A DNA stretch of 64,000 nt, taken from the NCBI GenBank assembly GCA_002825465.1, contig PJER01000011.1, forward strand, positions 1 through 64,000. The letters are read 5' to 3'. Of the stretch, positions 33,949 through 42,304 are shown in pieces. The translations under genes were made by a program, and so were the position numbers. How positions within the stretch are numbered: the first letter of the stretch is position 1; each line of letters starts with the position of its first letter. Origin of the DNA: Candidatus Thorarchaeota archaeon MP8T_1. GTDB lineage: Archaea > Asgardarchaeota > Thorarchaeia > Thorarchaeales > Thorarchaeaceae. The notes beneath the pieces are model-generated. The model searched no databases and was not told the DNA's origin. It worked only from the letters and a program-made list of their open reading frames with translations.

Positions 33949-34127
33949 TTTGGTAACAATTTGCATATAAATGTTGCCAAAACTTAGGCCGATATTTGGG
34001 CAAATAAAAAAACACTATTATGCCATTAATTAACGGTATAAAATCGAGTTTTCTGATGCCATTAATTAATGGTAAACTATTAAAAGGGATGTTGCCAAAG
34101 TATAAGTAGTATATGTTGAAGGCAACA
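33949..34127. promoter_or_regulatory. operator array upstream of the Lrp-like regulator
   Basis: The 407-base gap 33741-34147 holds two kinds of repeats. Type A is an 18-base direct repeat TGCCATTAATTAAYGGTA at about 34021-34038 and 34057-34074, 36 bases apart, whose core CCATTAATTAATGG is a perfect palindrome in the second copy. Type B is TGTTGCCAAA at 33972-33981 and 34090-34099, with inverted copies at 33949-33958 (TTTGGTAACA) and 34121-34127 (GGCAACA). A TATA-like CTATTAAAAGG at 34078-34088 lies between them. The arrangement suits autoregulation by the Lrp-like protein that follows. Bases 33781-33948 show nothing else I can name. Confidence 0.6.
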
Positions 34128-34147
34128 ATGACGGTATGGTGATAATA

Positions 34148-35224
34148 ATGGCTCTCAGAGTAGATTTAGACGATCTTGATCATAAAATAATCCATGCTTT
34201 GGAAGAACACGGAGCCAAAACTTCAACCCGGGAACTCAGTGAGATATTAAATGAGTCAGATCGGACTATTAGATACCGTCTTGCCAAGCTTAAGGAAAAG
34301 GATATTGTTTGCAAATCTAAAGTACGCACGCATGAACGGAAGCTTGGCCTTGCAGAATACATACTTGTTGTAACCAGCTCATCAGCTCATGAATCAGAGT
34401 TGAAGAAGCTAATCGAAGAGGTTCCAATGTTTTACTTCCATGCTCAGACTTATGGAAAGTATGAAGGCTACCTCATTTACATGGTCTATCCTCTTGGAAA
34501 TCGAAAGGTTGTCTTTGATTTGGCATCTGAAATGAAGAAGCGTGGATTGATTGAGGACTATTGCCTGTTTGATGTTGTAGATTACCTAAGTACTGAAGCG
34601 GACCTATCAGAACTTGACACTTGGAATTGGGACAATTGGTCAAAGATGCTTCCCAAGATAATGGCAAGGTCGAAAGAGATCAAATTGGATCTGGAAGAGA
34701 TCACTGAACCTGTAAGCTTTGATACCAACGACACATTGATTCTTGGTCACTTGGTAGAAGATCCTGACATCACCTTGAGAGAATTAGGAGAGCATTTGGG
34801 TCTGTCACAACCACAAATTCACAGTCGAGTTAAGAGACTTGAAGAATCTGGCATCATTAAAGGGTATAAACTCCACATGAATCCTTTTGATTCTAAAATG
34901 ACGATAGCTTGCTTTTTCAAATCAAAGGATGCAGGAAAGATACTGCTATGGTTTGATAAACTCCCATTTTCCCGTCAAATTACAATGGAGGATAAAACAA
35001 GTTACTTGGTCCAAATAACCCTACCATCACAAGATACGAATGAACTCCTCAAAAACCTACGAAATCTCCGACAATATACGGATGAGATGTTTGTACAGTT
35101 TATTTTGGATGCCTCAATGAAAGGATATAGTCATCTAATGGATCTCTTCCTGGATGAAAATCAAGGCTGGAAGTTACCATATGACGAGTTCACAGAAACA
35201 GTAGATAGACTCACCAGGGAATAA
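34148..35224 (+). CDS. Lrp/AsnC-like regulator with two helix-turn-helix domains
   Basis: From the ATG at 34148 a 358-residue protein with LDDLDHKIIHALEEHGAKTSTRELSEILNESDRTIRYRLAKLKEKDIV, a classic Lrp-type winged helix, at the N-terminus. A second helix-turn-helix (NDTLILGHLVEDPDITLRELGEHLGLSQPQIHSRVKRLEESGIIKGY) begins near residue 200. Each is followed by a ~100-residue domain that may be a degenerate RAM-like fold. Normal Lrp proteins are about 150 residues with one of each, so this looks like an internal duplication. Four codons earlier a GTG start is possible. The upstream operator array suggests autoregulation. Confidence 0.8.
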   Translation: MALRVDLDDLDHKIIHALEEHGAKTSTRELSEILNESDRTIRYRLAKLKEKDIVCKSKVRTHERKLGLAEYILVVTSSSAHESELKKLIEEVPMFYFHAQTYGKYEGYLIYMVYPLGNRKVVFDLASEMKKRGLIEDYCLFDVVDYLSTEADLSELDTWNWDNWSKMLPKIMARSKEIKLDLEEITEPVSFDTNDTLILGHLVEDPDITLRELGEHLGLSQPQIHSRVKRLEESGIIKGYKLHMNPFDSKMTIACFFKSKDAGKILLWFDKLPFSRQITMEDKTSYLVQITLPSQDTNELLKNLRNLRQYTDEMFVQFILDASMKGYSHLMDLFLDENQGWKLPYDEFTETVDRLTRE

Positions 35225-35285
35225 TCCTAGAATATTCAGATTTATCAGATGGGTTCTTAACATTTCAATCGGACATGAAATTACG

Positions 35286-36716
35286 ATGACCAAACCCAAG
35301 TATACTCCAAGAGGATATCAGACTTACATTTTGGATAGAGTGAGTGAGAACAAGGATACTCCTCTCCTCTTGGAACTCGATTGCGGTTTGGGGAAACGTT
35401 TCATAACCCACCAAATTGTTGCTGAAAAGTTCCCGAATACAGGAATTATCATCGTAGTACACTCGTCTTCATCTCTTGTTGAGACCGTTGATTATCTCAA
35501 GGGAGAGTATGGAGGTCTCGAAGACGACCTGGGAGAACTTTCATCACGAGTACGGTCTGGACTTCGAAGATTGAATCTGAAAGAGAAACGTGTGATTGTA
35601 GCCACGCCTCAGGTTCTTGCATCTACCTTTGATAAGGATCCTTCAGTCTTCGACCGTTTCAAAATCGTTCTGATAAATGAAGTAGACACCTTGGTTCGAC
35701 GAACTGGAGGACGTACTGCACTAATCTTTCCATGGCCCACCCTCCTCATGCATCTCCAAGATAAGTGGGTGATTGGGATGAGTGGTACTCTCAGAGATGA
35801 CCATGCTGTCTTCACCAAGGAACAAGTTGAGATACGTGATGAATTGTCTACCTTGAAGCAATACATTCCCGGTGCAAAGGTCATCAGTATGGAAGATCTC
35901 TATGGTACTGATATTGAGGACTTTCTTGAACCCACACTTCTTACGGTAAGTACAGTCAATGATCAAAAAATTAGGACTCTCTCAAAGGTCCTGGATGAAC
36001 TCATCCGGACAACTCGAACAGAGATTATGAATGAGTTACAAGAAGATGGTAACTTGGACATGGTTGAGGGAGACTCAAGACGAGTACATCTACTTCTCGA
36101 CCGTCTTCCTGTGTCTGATCAGCTGAAGGGAAGATATTCGAGCCTGCTCATGCTCAGAAAATATGTCTATGCAATGCCACCTAAGCAATTTCTTCGGATG
36201 TTCTATGGTGATTACATTAAGCATTATTTCAATGTGAATGACCTCCGAAGAGCTTTGCCGACTATTTCATCAAAGGTCACTCGTGTGTTGAAGATTGCCA
36301 AGGAACACAAGAAGACCTTAGTCCTCACATCCTATCTTGAGATGGTATCCCAGATTCAGGATGTTCTAGAGAAATCGAAACTAAACGTGCTTACCATTAC
36401 AGGTCAGACTCGGAACAAAGGAGATGTGCTCCGTTCGTTCAGAGAAGATATACACCAACATGTCTTGGTCATGTCACCTGTCGGAGAGCGGGACTTGGAT
36501 ATACCACATGCGGAAGTTATGGTGGTTTGCGATTCGATTAACACAACAAAAACAATGTATCAGAAGTTCAAGAGAACTAGAGGCGGTCTCGTGATTCTCC
36601 TCGCATATTCAGGGACTTCTGAAGAAAGAAAGGTGGACCGTCTCATGAATACGATTCTGAAACGGTACCCTTGGTCAACTGCTATCCTTGATTCAGTTGG
36701 AGAGAAACTTGGTTAG
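35286..36716 (+). CDS. SF2 helicase-like protein with degenerate motifs
   Basis: A 476-residue two-RecA-domain protein of the Hef/ERCC4-helicase kind. Motif Q/I is RGYQTYILDRV and LDCGLGKRF, in which the Thr/Ser after GK is Arg. Motif Ia-like VHSSSSLVETV, motif Ib VIVATPQVL, motif II LINEVDTL in place of DEAH, motif III MSGTL, and in the second domain motif IV VLTSY, motif V-like VGERDLDIPHAEVMVVCD and motif VI-like YQKFKRTRGG follow. ATP hydrolysis may be weakened or lost. An inserted helical region of about 90 residues sits between the domains, as in Hef. It ends seven bases from the convergent gene at 36724. Confidence 0.7.
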   Translation: MTKPKYTPRGYQTYILDRVSENKDTPLLLELDCGLGKRFITHQIVAEKFPNTGIIIVVHSSSSLVETVDYLKGEYGGLEDDLGELSSRVRSGLRRLNLKEKRVIVATPQVLASTFDKDPSVFDRFKIVLINEVDTLVRRTGGRTALIFPWPTLLMHLQDKWVIGMSGTLRDDHAVFTKEQVEIRDELSTLKQYIPGAKVISMEDLYGTDIEDFLEPTLLTVSTVNDQKIRTLSKVLDELIRTTRTEIMNELQEDGNLDMVEGDSRRVHLLLDRLPVSDQLKGRYSSLLMLRKYVYAMPPKQFLRMFYGDYIKHYFNVNDLRRALPTISSKVTRVLKIAKEHKKTLVLTSYLEMVSQIQDVLEKSKLNVLTITGQTRNKGDVLRSFREDIHQHVLVMSPVGERDLDIPHAEVMVVCDSINTTKTMYQKFKRTRGGLVILLAYSGTSEERKVDRLMNTILKRYPWSTAILDSVGEKLG

Positions 36717-36723
36717 ACCTCTG

Positions 36724-37641
36724 TTAAGGTGCTACAAAGGCTGAAGCAAATAGGTCGTATATGGGTTCGTGCCAATCTGTATCCAATTTGGCATAGACAT
36801 ATTGACACATATCGATGAATCGATTTGCACGTTCATCTGCAAACTCTCCAATTCCAATTATTGACTTGGTTCGTTTTGTGAGATCCTTGGTGATACCTTT
36901 TGCACTCTTGTCCTCAGCAAAGATCTTAGCAGTATCCTGCTCAATTCTTTGCATCACACTCTTTACTCGAATGTCCGAGATATCATCACTTCCGAAACTC
37001 TTGACCAGATCCATTAGGACATCCAATATTCCATTATGCAGACCTGTGACCAGTGACTCAATTTCGAAAGCCGTGAAATTCACAGTAGCTTCGCCACCAT
37101 GCAATTCCCACTTTAGGTCACTTGTTCGCCTACAAACGATCTTTCTCTGACCTACTGCAATTGTTTCATCAAACCATCTAGCATTGATGCTACTTCGAAT
37201 TGCTGTCTTCAATAAGGCAGCTTCAGGAAGTCTAAGATTGATCGATTGTCCTCCATTGGTAAGTACAAGACAAACTCCATTTCTAGGAGTTATCTTCTTC
37301 ACATAATCTGAAGGCGGAGCGACCTCAACTTTTGGCAAGTGTCGAAGTTTATTCGCAAGTTCCCGAATCTCAGGTTCTGTGCAGATGTATTTCTGCCTAT
37401 CACCTGTAATCGTTATTGTTCCTGTATCGGACCGTTCGAAATCAATCTTATTACCTGCTCCCGTATTTGTAGTCTTGAGATAGGTTTGTTTATGATTTCT
37501 AGCAGTCTGAGCGAGCTTTTCTAGCGCGGCAGCGACCATATGGGCCTCGCCATATCCCAATGTGATTTCAGCTTCTCCCTCTGTGCCTCGACCTAAACCG
37601 AGAGCACCATCTTGGCGTATCTTAACATACATACTTTCCAC
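36724..37641 (-). CDS. conserved-looking cytosolic protein, unknown function
   Basis: A 305-residue soluble protein with no signal or membrane segment. It has strand-rich parts in the first 190 residues, with three short segments repeating a G-G/N-x-S/E-I pattern (GTEGEAEITLG, TNGGQSINLRL, HGGEATVNF), each followed by a helix, that could reflect an internal triplication, and a helical C-terminal third. No family is recognised. It is convergent with the helicase-like gene. The proposed internal repeat is faint. Confidence 0.6.
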   Translation of the reverse strand: MESMYVKIRQDGALGLGRGTEGEAEITLGYGEAHMVAAALEKLAQTARNHKQTYLKTTNTGAGNKIDFERSDTGTITITGDRQKYICTEPEIRELANKLRHLPKVEVAPPSDYVKKITPRNGVCLVLTNGGQSINLRLPEAALLKTAIRSSINARWFDETIAVGQRKIVCRRTSDLKWELHGGEATVNFTAFEIESLVTGLHNGILDVLMDLVKSFGSDDISDIRVKSVMQRIEQDTAKIFAEDKSAKGITKDLTKRTKSIIGIGEFADERANRFIDMCQYVYAKLDTDWHEPIYDLFASAFVAP

Positions 37642-37718
37642 CGATTTTTGAGCGCATCATAAGCAGAAAACTATTGTCCTTTCTTATTTTAACTACTAAC
37701 ATATCAGAAAGAATACTG

Positions 37719-37743
37719 TGCAGAAGGCTCAAAGCCCTCTGCA
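37719..37743 (-). terminator. intergenic hairpin after the gene at 37753
   Basis: TGCAGA-A-GGCT pairs with AGCC-C-TCTGCA (37719-37729 with 37733-37743, three-base loop, one mismatch). On the minus strand it begins nine bases past the stop of the small protein gene and is followed by only a weak T-rich stretch, so it may be a terminator or an RNA-processing hairpin. Confidence 0.45.
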
Positions 37744-37752
37744 TTAGAAAAT

Positions 37753-38112
37753 CTAGATACTATCCTTTACATCAAAGGCTAGTTTACCAACTTCCTTTGT
37801 TGTCAGTGAGATGTCAATAGTGTGCTCACCTTCAGGAAGTTGTTCTCCCTTGACATGAATTGTTATGTCAAGACCTACCTTGATGGGGAAGGAATTGCCT
37901 TCCGATATTTCGTTGCCAGCTATTTCTCCATCCTCGGAACTGATGGTTGTTGCATCAAGTGGATATTCATTTCCATTCACCTTGATTGGTGCAACATTAA
38001 TAGCTGTACCAGAAGAGATTGAATTCTTCAATTTGAATAAGAATCCATCATCAACATTTTCTAGACTACCCTTGATGTAGAGTTTCCTTAGGAGAAATGT
38101 AGGTATTTGCAA
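37753..38112 (-). CDS. small beta-rich conserved archaeal-type protein
   Basis: A 119-residue protein opening with MQIPTFLLRKLYIKGSLENVDDGFLFKLKN and closing with HTIDISLTTKEVGKLAFDVKDSI. The alternating pattern predicts an all-beta sandwich, and the sequence has the look of a widespread archaeal family that I remember without a dependable function. The upstream 175-base gap separates it from the divergent zinc-ribbon gene and carries a TATA-like TTTATACG near 38163-38170 for one of the two. Confidence 0.65.
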   Translation of the reverse strand: MQIPTFLLRKLYIKGSLENVDDGFLFKLKNSISSGTAINVAPIKVNGNEYPLDATTISSEDGEIAGNEISEGNSFPIKVGLDITIHVKGEQLPEGEHTIDISLTTKEVGKLAFDVKDSI

Positions 38113-38287
38113 TTTGCTTTACGCCTCCAGCGTTCTCTGACTATCTCTTCAAACTTGTGAATCTTTTATACGTTCCGAAGACGATTTTTGATTGAGATTA
38201 AGTAGTAACTAAGGATTTGTCTTGTCAAATTACGTCTTACTTAACACTAAATGTTCAGATTTTCATTAACGCGTAGGAGTCGATCCA

Positions 38288-39349
38288 GTGCCCACCAAAT
38301 CAACATCAATCCAACAATTTCGATGCAAGAAATGTAATGGTCCGTACCCTCTAGGAGCAGATGATGTGATTGCAACCTGTCCCTACTGTGGATTTACTTT
38401 CACAATTGGCGGGTCTGAGATTAAGCATCTTATCATCCCAAATCGACTTGATTCGAAATCAGTGAAAAAAGTAGTAAATAACTGGTTGAAGAAAGCTGCA
38501 GGAAAGAGCGTAGGCACAGGTGTCCTGAAAGATATTGAATTGGAAGAACCTATCCTTCAGTGGATTCCCCTGTTTCGTGTAAAAGGTGATTACGAATCCT
38601 ATCACTTTGGTTACAAGAAAAAGGGGACTGGAGGCGATACTCGTTATATCAAGATTGAAGAGAGTGATGTTGGTTTAGCAACAGAATGGGTCATAGCTCG
38701 AAGACATGCTGCTACTTTTGGTATTAATGAATTCATACTATCAATCGATGATAGCGGAATCAAAAACTTCGATATTGAAATGGCTGGAGGGGCACCTGTA
38801 CTTAACTCAGAGATTGATGAATCCGATGCATCGCGAAGGGCAGAACAAACTCGAAAGGAACGTGAACGTGCAGGACTACTTGAACATGTAGACAAGCTCC
38901 TAGATCATAGATTGAGTATAACTCCAAAAGATAGTATATACACACATGTCGCATATTGGTTAGTTCGATATTCCTATCAGAAAGGAACCTTCCGAATTGC
39001 AGTTTCAGGAGCATCAGGAGAGGTTCTACTCGGAGAACTCCCAGTAACAAAGAGATATAGAGCAAAGAAATGGTTTTCCAGTATTTTTCTGTTGATTGGT
39101 TCAGCTCTTTTATTTCAAGCTCTTCCATACATTCTCTTTGTTCTCTTCCAAGGTAGTTCAAATAGTGATGATATTTGGATCGTACCCGTAGTAATTGCTG
39201 TTGCCGCTGGAGTATTATGGTTTGGTTCCATCACTGTGCTAGGCGGGGCTTTGCGGTATGAAGTAGAACTTGATACCGAGGGTAAAGAGCGTGGAGATCA
39301 CTTCAGTCTAACTGAAGCGATTAAGAAACTTGGAGGCAAAGTGAAATGA
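38288..39349 (+). CDS. zinc-ribbon membrane protein A
   Basis: The 353-residue protein starts at a GTG after a TAGGAGTCGATCC stretch. A zinc ribbon C-x2-C...C-x2-C (FRCKKCNGPYPL, ATCPYCGFTF) lies within the first 40 residues. A long soluble middle follows, then two membrane helices at about 265-290 and 300-325. It overlaps the next gene by four bases (ATGA) and shares its plan. I read the cluster 38288-40756 as an operon of three zinc-ribbon membrane proteins. Function is unknown; zinc-ribbon plus membrane proteins can be scaffolds or chaperones. Confidence 0.65.
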   Translation: MPTKSTSIQQFRCKKCNGPYPLGADDVIATCPYCGFTFTIGGSEIKHLIIPNRLDSKSVKKVVNNWLKKAAGKSVGTGVLKDIELEEPILQWIPLFRVKGDYESYHFGYKKKGTGGDTRYIKIEESDVGLATEWVIARRHAATFGINEFILSIDDSGIKNFDIEMAGGAPVLNSEIDESDASRRAEQTRKERERAGLLEHVDKLLDHRLSITPKDSIYTHVAYWLVRYSYQKGTFRIAVSGASGEVLLGELPVTKRYRAKKWFSSIFLLIGSALLFQALPYILFVLFQGSSNSDDIWIVPVVIAVAAGVLWFGSITVLGGALRYEVELDTEGKERGDHFSLTEAIKKLGGKVK

Positions 39350-40320
39350 CTGAGATAAAATGCCCTCATTGTGATGGAAGACTGAATGTTCCAAAACAAA
39401 GTAGCACCATAGTCTGTGAATACTGTGGCACCACTGTAAATGTGAAGACAGGTGAGATCCTAAAAGAGAATTACTTGATGAAACTTCAATATGATTTAGA
39501 TATGGCAACTGAAAAGATGTTCACATGGGGAACTAAACAACTTGGCGCTCCAAAGGGTCTGGATCGATCTAAAATACTTGAGAGTAAACTCGTCTTCTGG
39601 CCATTTTGGGTGATTGAAGTAGAAGCGAAGGGTAGCTATACAGGTGTGCAGAAGAAACCTGATTTTGGAAGTAGAACGGAGGTAAGTCGTTTAAACTGGA
39701 ATACTATCACTGAAACCAATTCGCTTGATGTTGAAGAAGACATATTCGTTCCAGCAAATCCTGACACTCCAAAAGAATTACACAATTATGTCATTCCTAC
39801 AAAGCGAAAAGAATTCTTTAACATGGATAAGATACTTGAGGTACAAGGGACGACAATACCCGTTCAGATGGACCAGCAAACTGCAGTGACAAGAGCTACA
39901 CAGGCTATGTCTAACATCCTAAAGGATGAGGCAATGAAAGAAGTTGATCATATCACAAAAATGGATATTCAAACAAGAATTCCTGCAGTTTTTCTCGTCA
40001 GTGTTCCTATATGGCACATAAAGTACTGTTACAAGATTAGAAACTATGATGCATTAGTCGATGGTGCTTCTGGTCGAATTATCAATATGAAATTTCCAAG
40101 AAAGATGGCCTTCCGTGGAATGACTCTTCTGAGCGGCCTTCTGCATCTGATAATTGGTGGAGGATTAGGCCTTTTACTGGTATATTTCGGACTTACTGCC
40201 TTTGAAGGTATCTTCCCTACTATTTTCGGAATCGCATTTGGATTAGGTATGTTGGCTATCGCAATACGATTCTTTATGACTGCAATTTCACTGCGCGCCG
40301 GAATGGAAGAAGCCAGGTAA
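39346..40320 (+). CDS. zinc-ribbon membrane protein B
   Basis: A 324-residue relative of protein A by design: zinc ribbon IKCPHCDGRL...IVCEYCGTTV in the first 30 residues, a soluble middle with strands ending in VSVPIWHIKYCYKI and VDGASGRIIN (compare RYSYQKGTFRIAVSGASGEVL in protein A), and two membrane helices at about 260-285 and 290-312. The shared strand-turn DGASGRI / SGASGEV supports common origin. Start codon overlaps the previous stop. Confidence 0.65.
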   Translation: MTEIKCPHCDGRLNVPKQSSTIVCEYCGTTVNVKTGEILKENYLMKLQYDLDMATEKMFTWGTKQLGAPKGLDRSKILESKLVFWPFWVIEVEAKGSYTGVQKKPDFGSRTEVSRLNWNTITETNSLDVEEDIFVPANPDTPKELHNYVIPTKRKEFFNMDKILEVQGTTIPVQMDQQTAVTRATQAMSNILKDEAMKEVDHITKMDIQTRIPAVFLVSVPIWHIKYCYKIRNYDALVDGASGRIINMKFPRKMAFRGMTLLSGLLHLIIGGGLGLLLVYFGLTAFEGIFPTIFGIAFGLGMLAIAIRFFMTAISLRAGMEEAR

Positions 40321-40390
40321 GTATCTGACTTGAATTGTAAAAAGGATAATAAGGTGTCAAGACCAGAACCAATACTAGGTGCAGCATGAT

Positions 40391-40756
40391 ATGTGGGACC
40401 CCTTTACTATGGTTGATAGTTTCTTCAGTAATTTCATGACAATGTTCATTATTATTAGCATCATCTTTGTGGTTATTTTCGTAGTCGTTGTTTTTTCTGT
40501 ATGTCGTAGTGGTGCTAGAGTCGCTAGTGGAGTTGCCAGAAGCTTCACAATGGAGGCTCCCCCATTTGCTATTCCAGATCGACATCGTGGACAAACTCGT
40601 TCTGATGGTTCTGAGATGACTACTGTTCGCCTCCCAACGAAATGTCCATCTTGCGGTGCCGCTATCAGTCAAGAAGGAATCGATTGGGTTGGTCCACTTG
40701 AAGCAAAATGCAGTTACTGTGGTGGCACTCTCAGAGCTACCTTCGAGAGATTGTAA
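40391..40756 (+). CDS. small membrane protein with C-terminal zinc ribbon
   Basis: A 121-residue protein with one membrane helix (about 13-40, very rich in Ile, Val and Phe) and a C-terminal zinc ribbon, CPSCGAAI...KCSYCGGTL, in the last 40 residues. Here the zinc ribbon follows the helix, in reverse order to the two upstream proteins. The ATG at 40391 is preferred to a GTG at 40379. It probably belongs to the same transcript. Confidence 0.65.
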   Translation: MWDPFTMVDSFFSNFMTMFIIISIIFVVIFVVVVFSVCRSGARVASGVARSFTMEAPPFAIPDRHRGQTRSDGSEMTTVRLPTKCPSCGAAISQEGIDWVGPLEAKCSYCGGTLRATFERL

Positions 40757-40814
40757 ACGTAAGCTCGTATTACCTATACTCATTAGTCATTTTCATGACC
40801 GAGACCATCCTAGT

Positions 40815-40915
40815 ATAATATATACAGGTTCGTGAGTAAAGTATTTCACTAGCTTGTATTTGGAGGATTCAACAGCATCAGTCTGTTGATTTACTTAATA
40901 AGATTCGAGGAATCT
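40815..40915 (+). promoter_or_regulatory. promoter and hairpin leader of the mini-gelsolin gene
   Basis: A good archaeal TATA box (TATAATATATAC, about 40815-40826) predicts a start near 40848 and a leader of some 70 bases. The leader has two perfect hairpins, TCAACAG/CTGTTGA (40869-40875 with 40883-40889) and AGATTC/GAATCT (40901-40906 with 40910-40915). The second ends two bases before the ATG and puts the GAGG ribosome-binding sequence in or at its three-base loop. Confidence 0.5.
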
Positions 40916-40917
40916 AA

Positions 40918-41190
40918 ATGGCTAATGCATTAGCAATGCAAGATGATGGGACATCGATTGAAGTATGTGTTAACAAGAACAGTCTGCCTTCTGATAGCGT
41001 TCTCTGTGTTATTGATGATGAAGGAAAGAATGTCTTCCTCTGGTTGGGGAAAGATGCAAATGTGAGAAAACGTTTTGTCGGTGCCCAGACTGCTAGTCAG
41101 CTTAGAACAGAGCAAGGTACAGGATTTCGTGTTAGATCCCTGGATCAAGGCGAAGAGTCCGACCAGTTTTTCAATTCTTTAGAGCATTAA
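40918..41190 (+). CDS. single-domain gelsolin-like protein
   Basis: A 90-residue protein whose core, DSVLCVIDDEGKNVFLWLGKDANVRKRFVGAQTASQL, matches the gelsolin repeat: a strand with DxG turn, the hallmark FLWLGK strand (usual form FVWxGK), a helix, and a last strand with a DQGEES acidic end where gelsolins bind calcium. In eukaryotes gelsolins cap and sever actin filaments. Known Asgard gelsolins have one or two domains; this one is close to the minimal size. It is monocistronic with its own promoter, which fits independent expression. No actin gene is in the window. Confidence 0.72.
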   Translation: MANALAMQDDGTSIEVCVNKNSLPSDSVLCVIDDEGKNVFLWLGKDANVRKRFVGAQTASQLRTEQGTGFRVRSLDQGEESDQFFNSLEH

Positions 41191-41258
41191 TTATTATTCT
41201 CGAACTCATCCATAAGATTCTATAAGCTGAGTTCTACAGATTTCCTACGGTCACAACT

Positions 41259-42302
41259 ATGAGAGGACTAATGAAGACAGCTCGGGGACCTGGCAATCTC
41301 GAATTAAAGGACCTCGCTGAACCCAAGCCTATGAAGAATGAAGTGCTTATTGAGGTTGCAGCAGCTGGTATCTGTGGAACAGATATACACATCAAACACG
41401 ATCAAGCCTTCTACACACCCCCTGTTGTACTTGGCCATGAATACTCAGGAAAGGTAGTAGAGGTTGGATCTGAGGTAAGTCAGGTCTATGTTGGTGACCT
41501 TGTTGTATCACCTGCTACGCAATATTGTGGTATCTGTTATCAGTGCAAGACTGGCCATATGAATAGATGCACTGCTCAGGATAAGAAAATCTTGGGAACT
41601 TCTCTTGCAAATGGTGCGTTTGCAAAGTACCTAGCTGTCCCAGAGTACATCATCCACAAAGTACCTGGATCGGTGACTCTGGAAGAGGCTGCACTTGCTG
41701 AACCAACTGCATGTGTTGTACACTCGGTCATCGATAAATCTCCAATCATTCCTGGTGATGTTGTTGTTGTCCAAGGTCCTGGCACGATGGGTCTTCTTGC
41801 AGCTCAAGTTGCCAAATCGATGGGTGCAGGAAAAGTCATTCTTACTGGGGTGAGTGCAGACCAATGGCGATTTGATATTGCAATGAATCTTGGTGTTGAC
41901 TTGACTCTCAACGTTCAAACGGATCCTAATCCAGTTCAAACAGTAATGGATGAGAGTGACGGGCGAGGTGCTGATGTTGTAATTGAAGCATCAGGGGCTT
42001 GCATAGCCTGCACACAGGCTCTGGAATTTGTAAAAGTCGCAGGTCATGTTACACTACTGGGGATTCGCGGAAGACCTCTAGATATTGATCTTGATGTAAT
42101 GGCAGTAAAGGAATTAACAATGTCTGGGACCTGGGGCACACTTCCCGCCTCTTGGGTGACAACTCTTCGTCTTATGGGTACAAAGAAGATTGATGTTGCT
42201 CCCCTAATTACCAATAGAATTGCTCTTTCCGATTGGGAGAAAGGTTTCGACCTAATGGAGAGTCAAAAAGCAATCAAAGTTCTATTCACTGAATTTGATT
42301 AA
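41259..42302 (+). CDS. zinc-dependent alcohol/threonine-type dehydrogenase
   Basis: A 347-residue canonical medium-chain dehydrogenase. Catalytic zinc ligands are C39, H60 and E61, the structural zinc site is C90, C93, C96 and C104, and the NAD-binding GPGTMG is near residue 170. The acid-rich strand after it is not clear, so NAD versus NADP preference is open. Length and motifs resemble threonine and polyol dehydrogenases. It ends two bases from the convergent AhpD-like gene. Confidence 0.87.
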   Translation: MRGLMKTARGPGNLELKDLAEPKPMKNEVLIEVAAAGICGTDIHIKHDQAFYTPPVVLGHEYSGKVVEVGSEVSQVYVGDLVVSPATQYCGICYQCKTGHMNRCTAQDKKILGTSLANGAFAKYLAVPEYIIHKVPGSVTLEEAALAEPTACVVHSVIDKSPIIPGDVVVVQGPGTMGLLAAQVAKSMGAGKVILTGVSADQWRFDIAMNLGVDLTLNVQTDPNPVQTVMDESDGRGADVVIEASGACIACTQALEFVKVAGHVTLLGIRGRPLDIDLDVMAVKELTMSGTWGTLPASWVTTLRLMGTKKIDVAPLITNRIALSDWEKGFDLMESQKAIKVLFTEFD

Positions 42303-42304
42303 GA

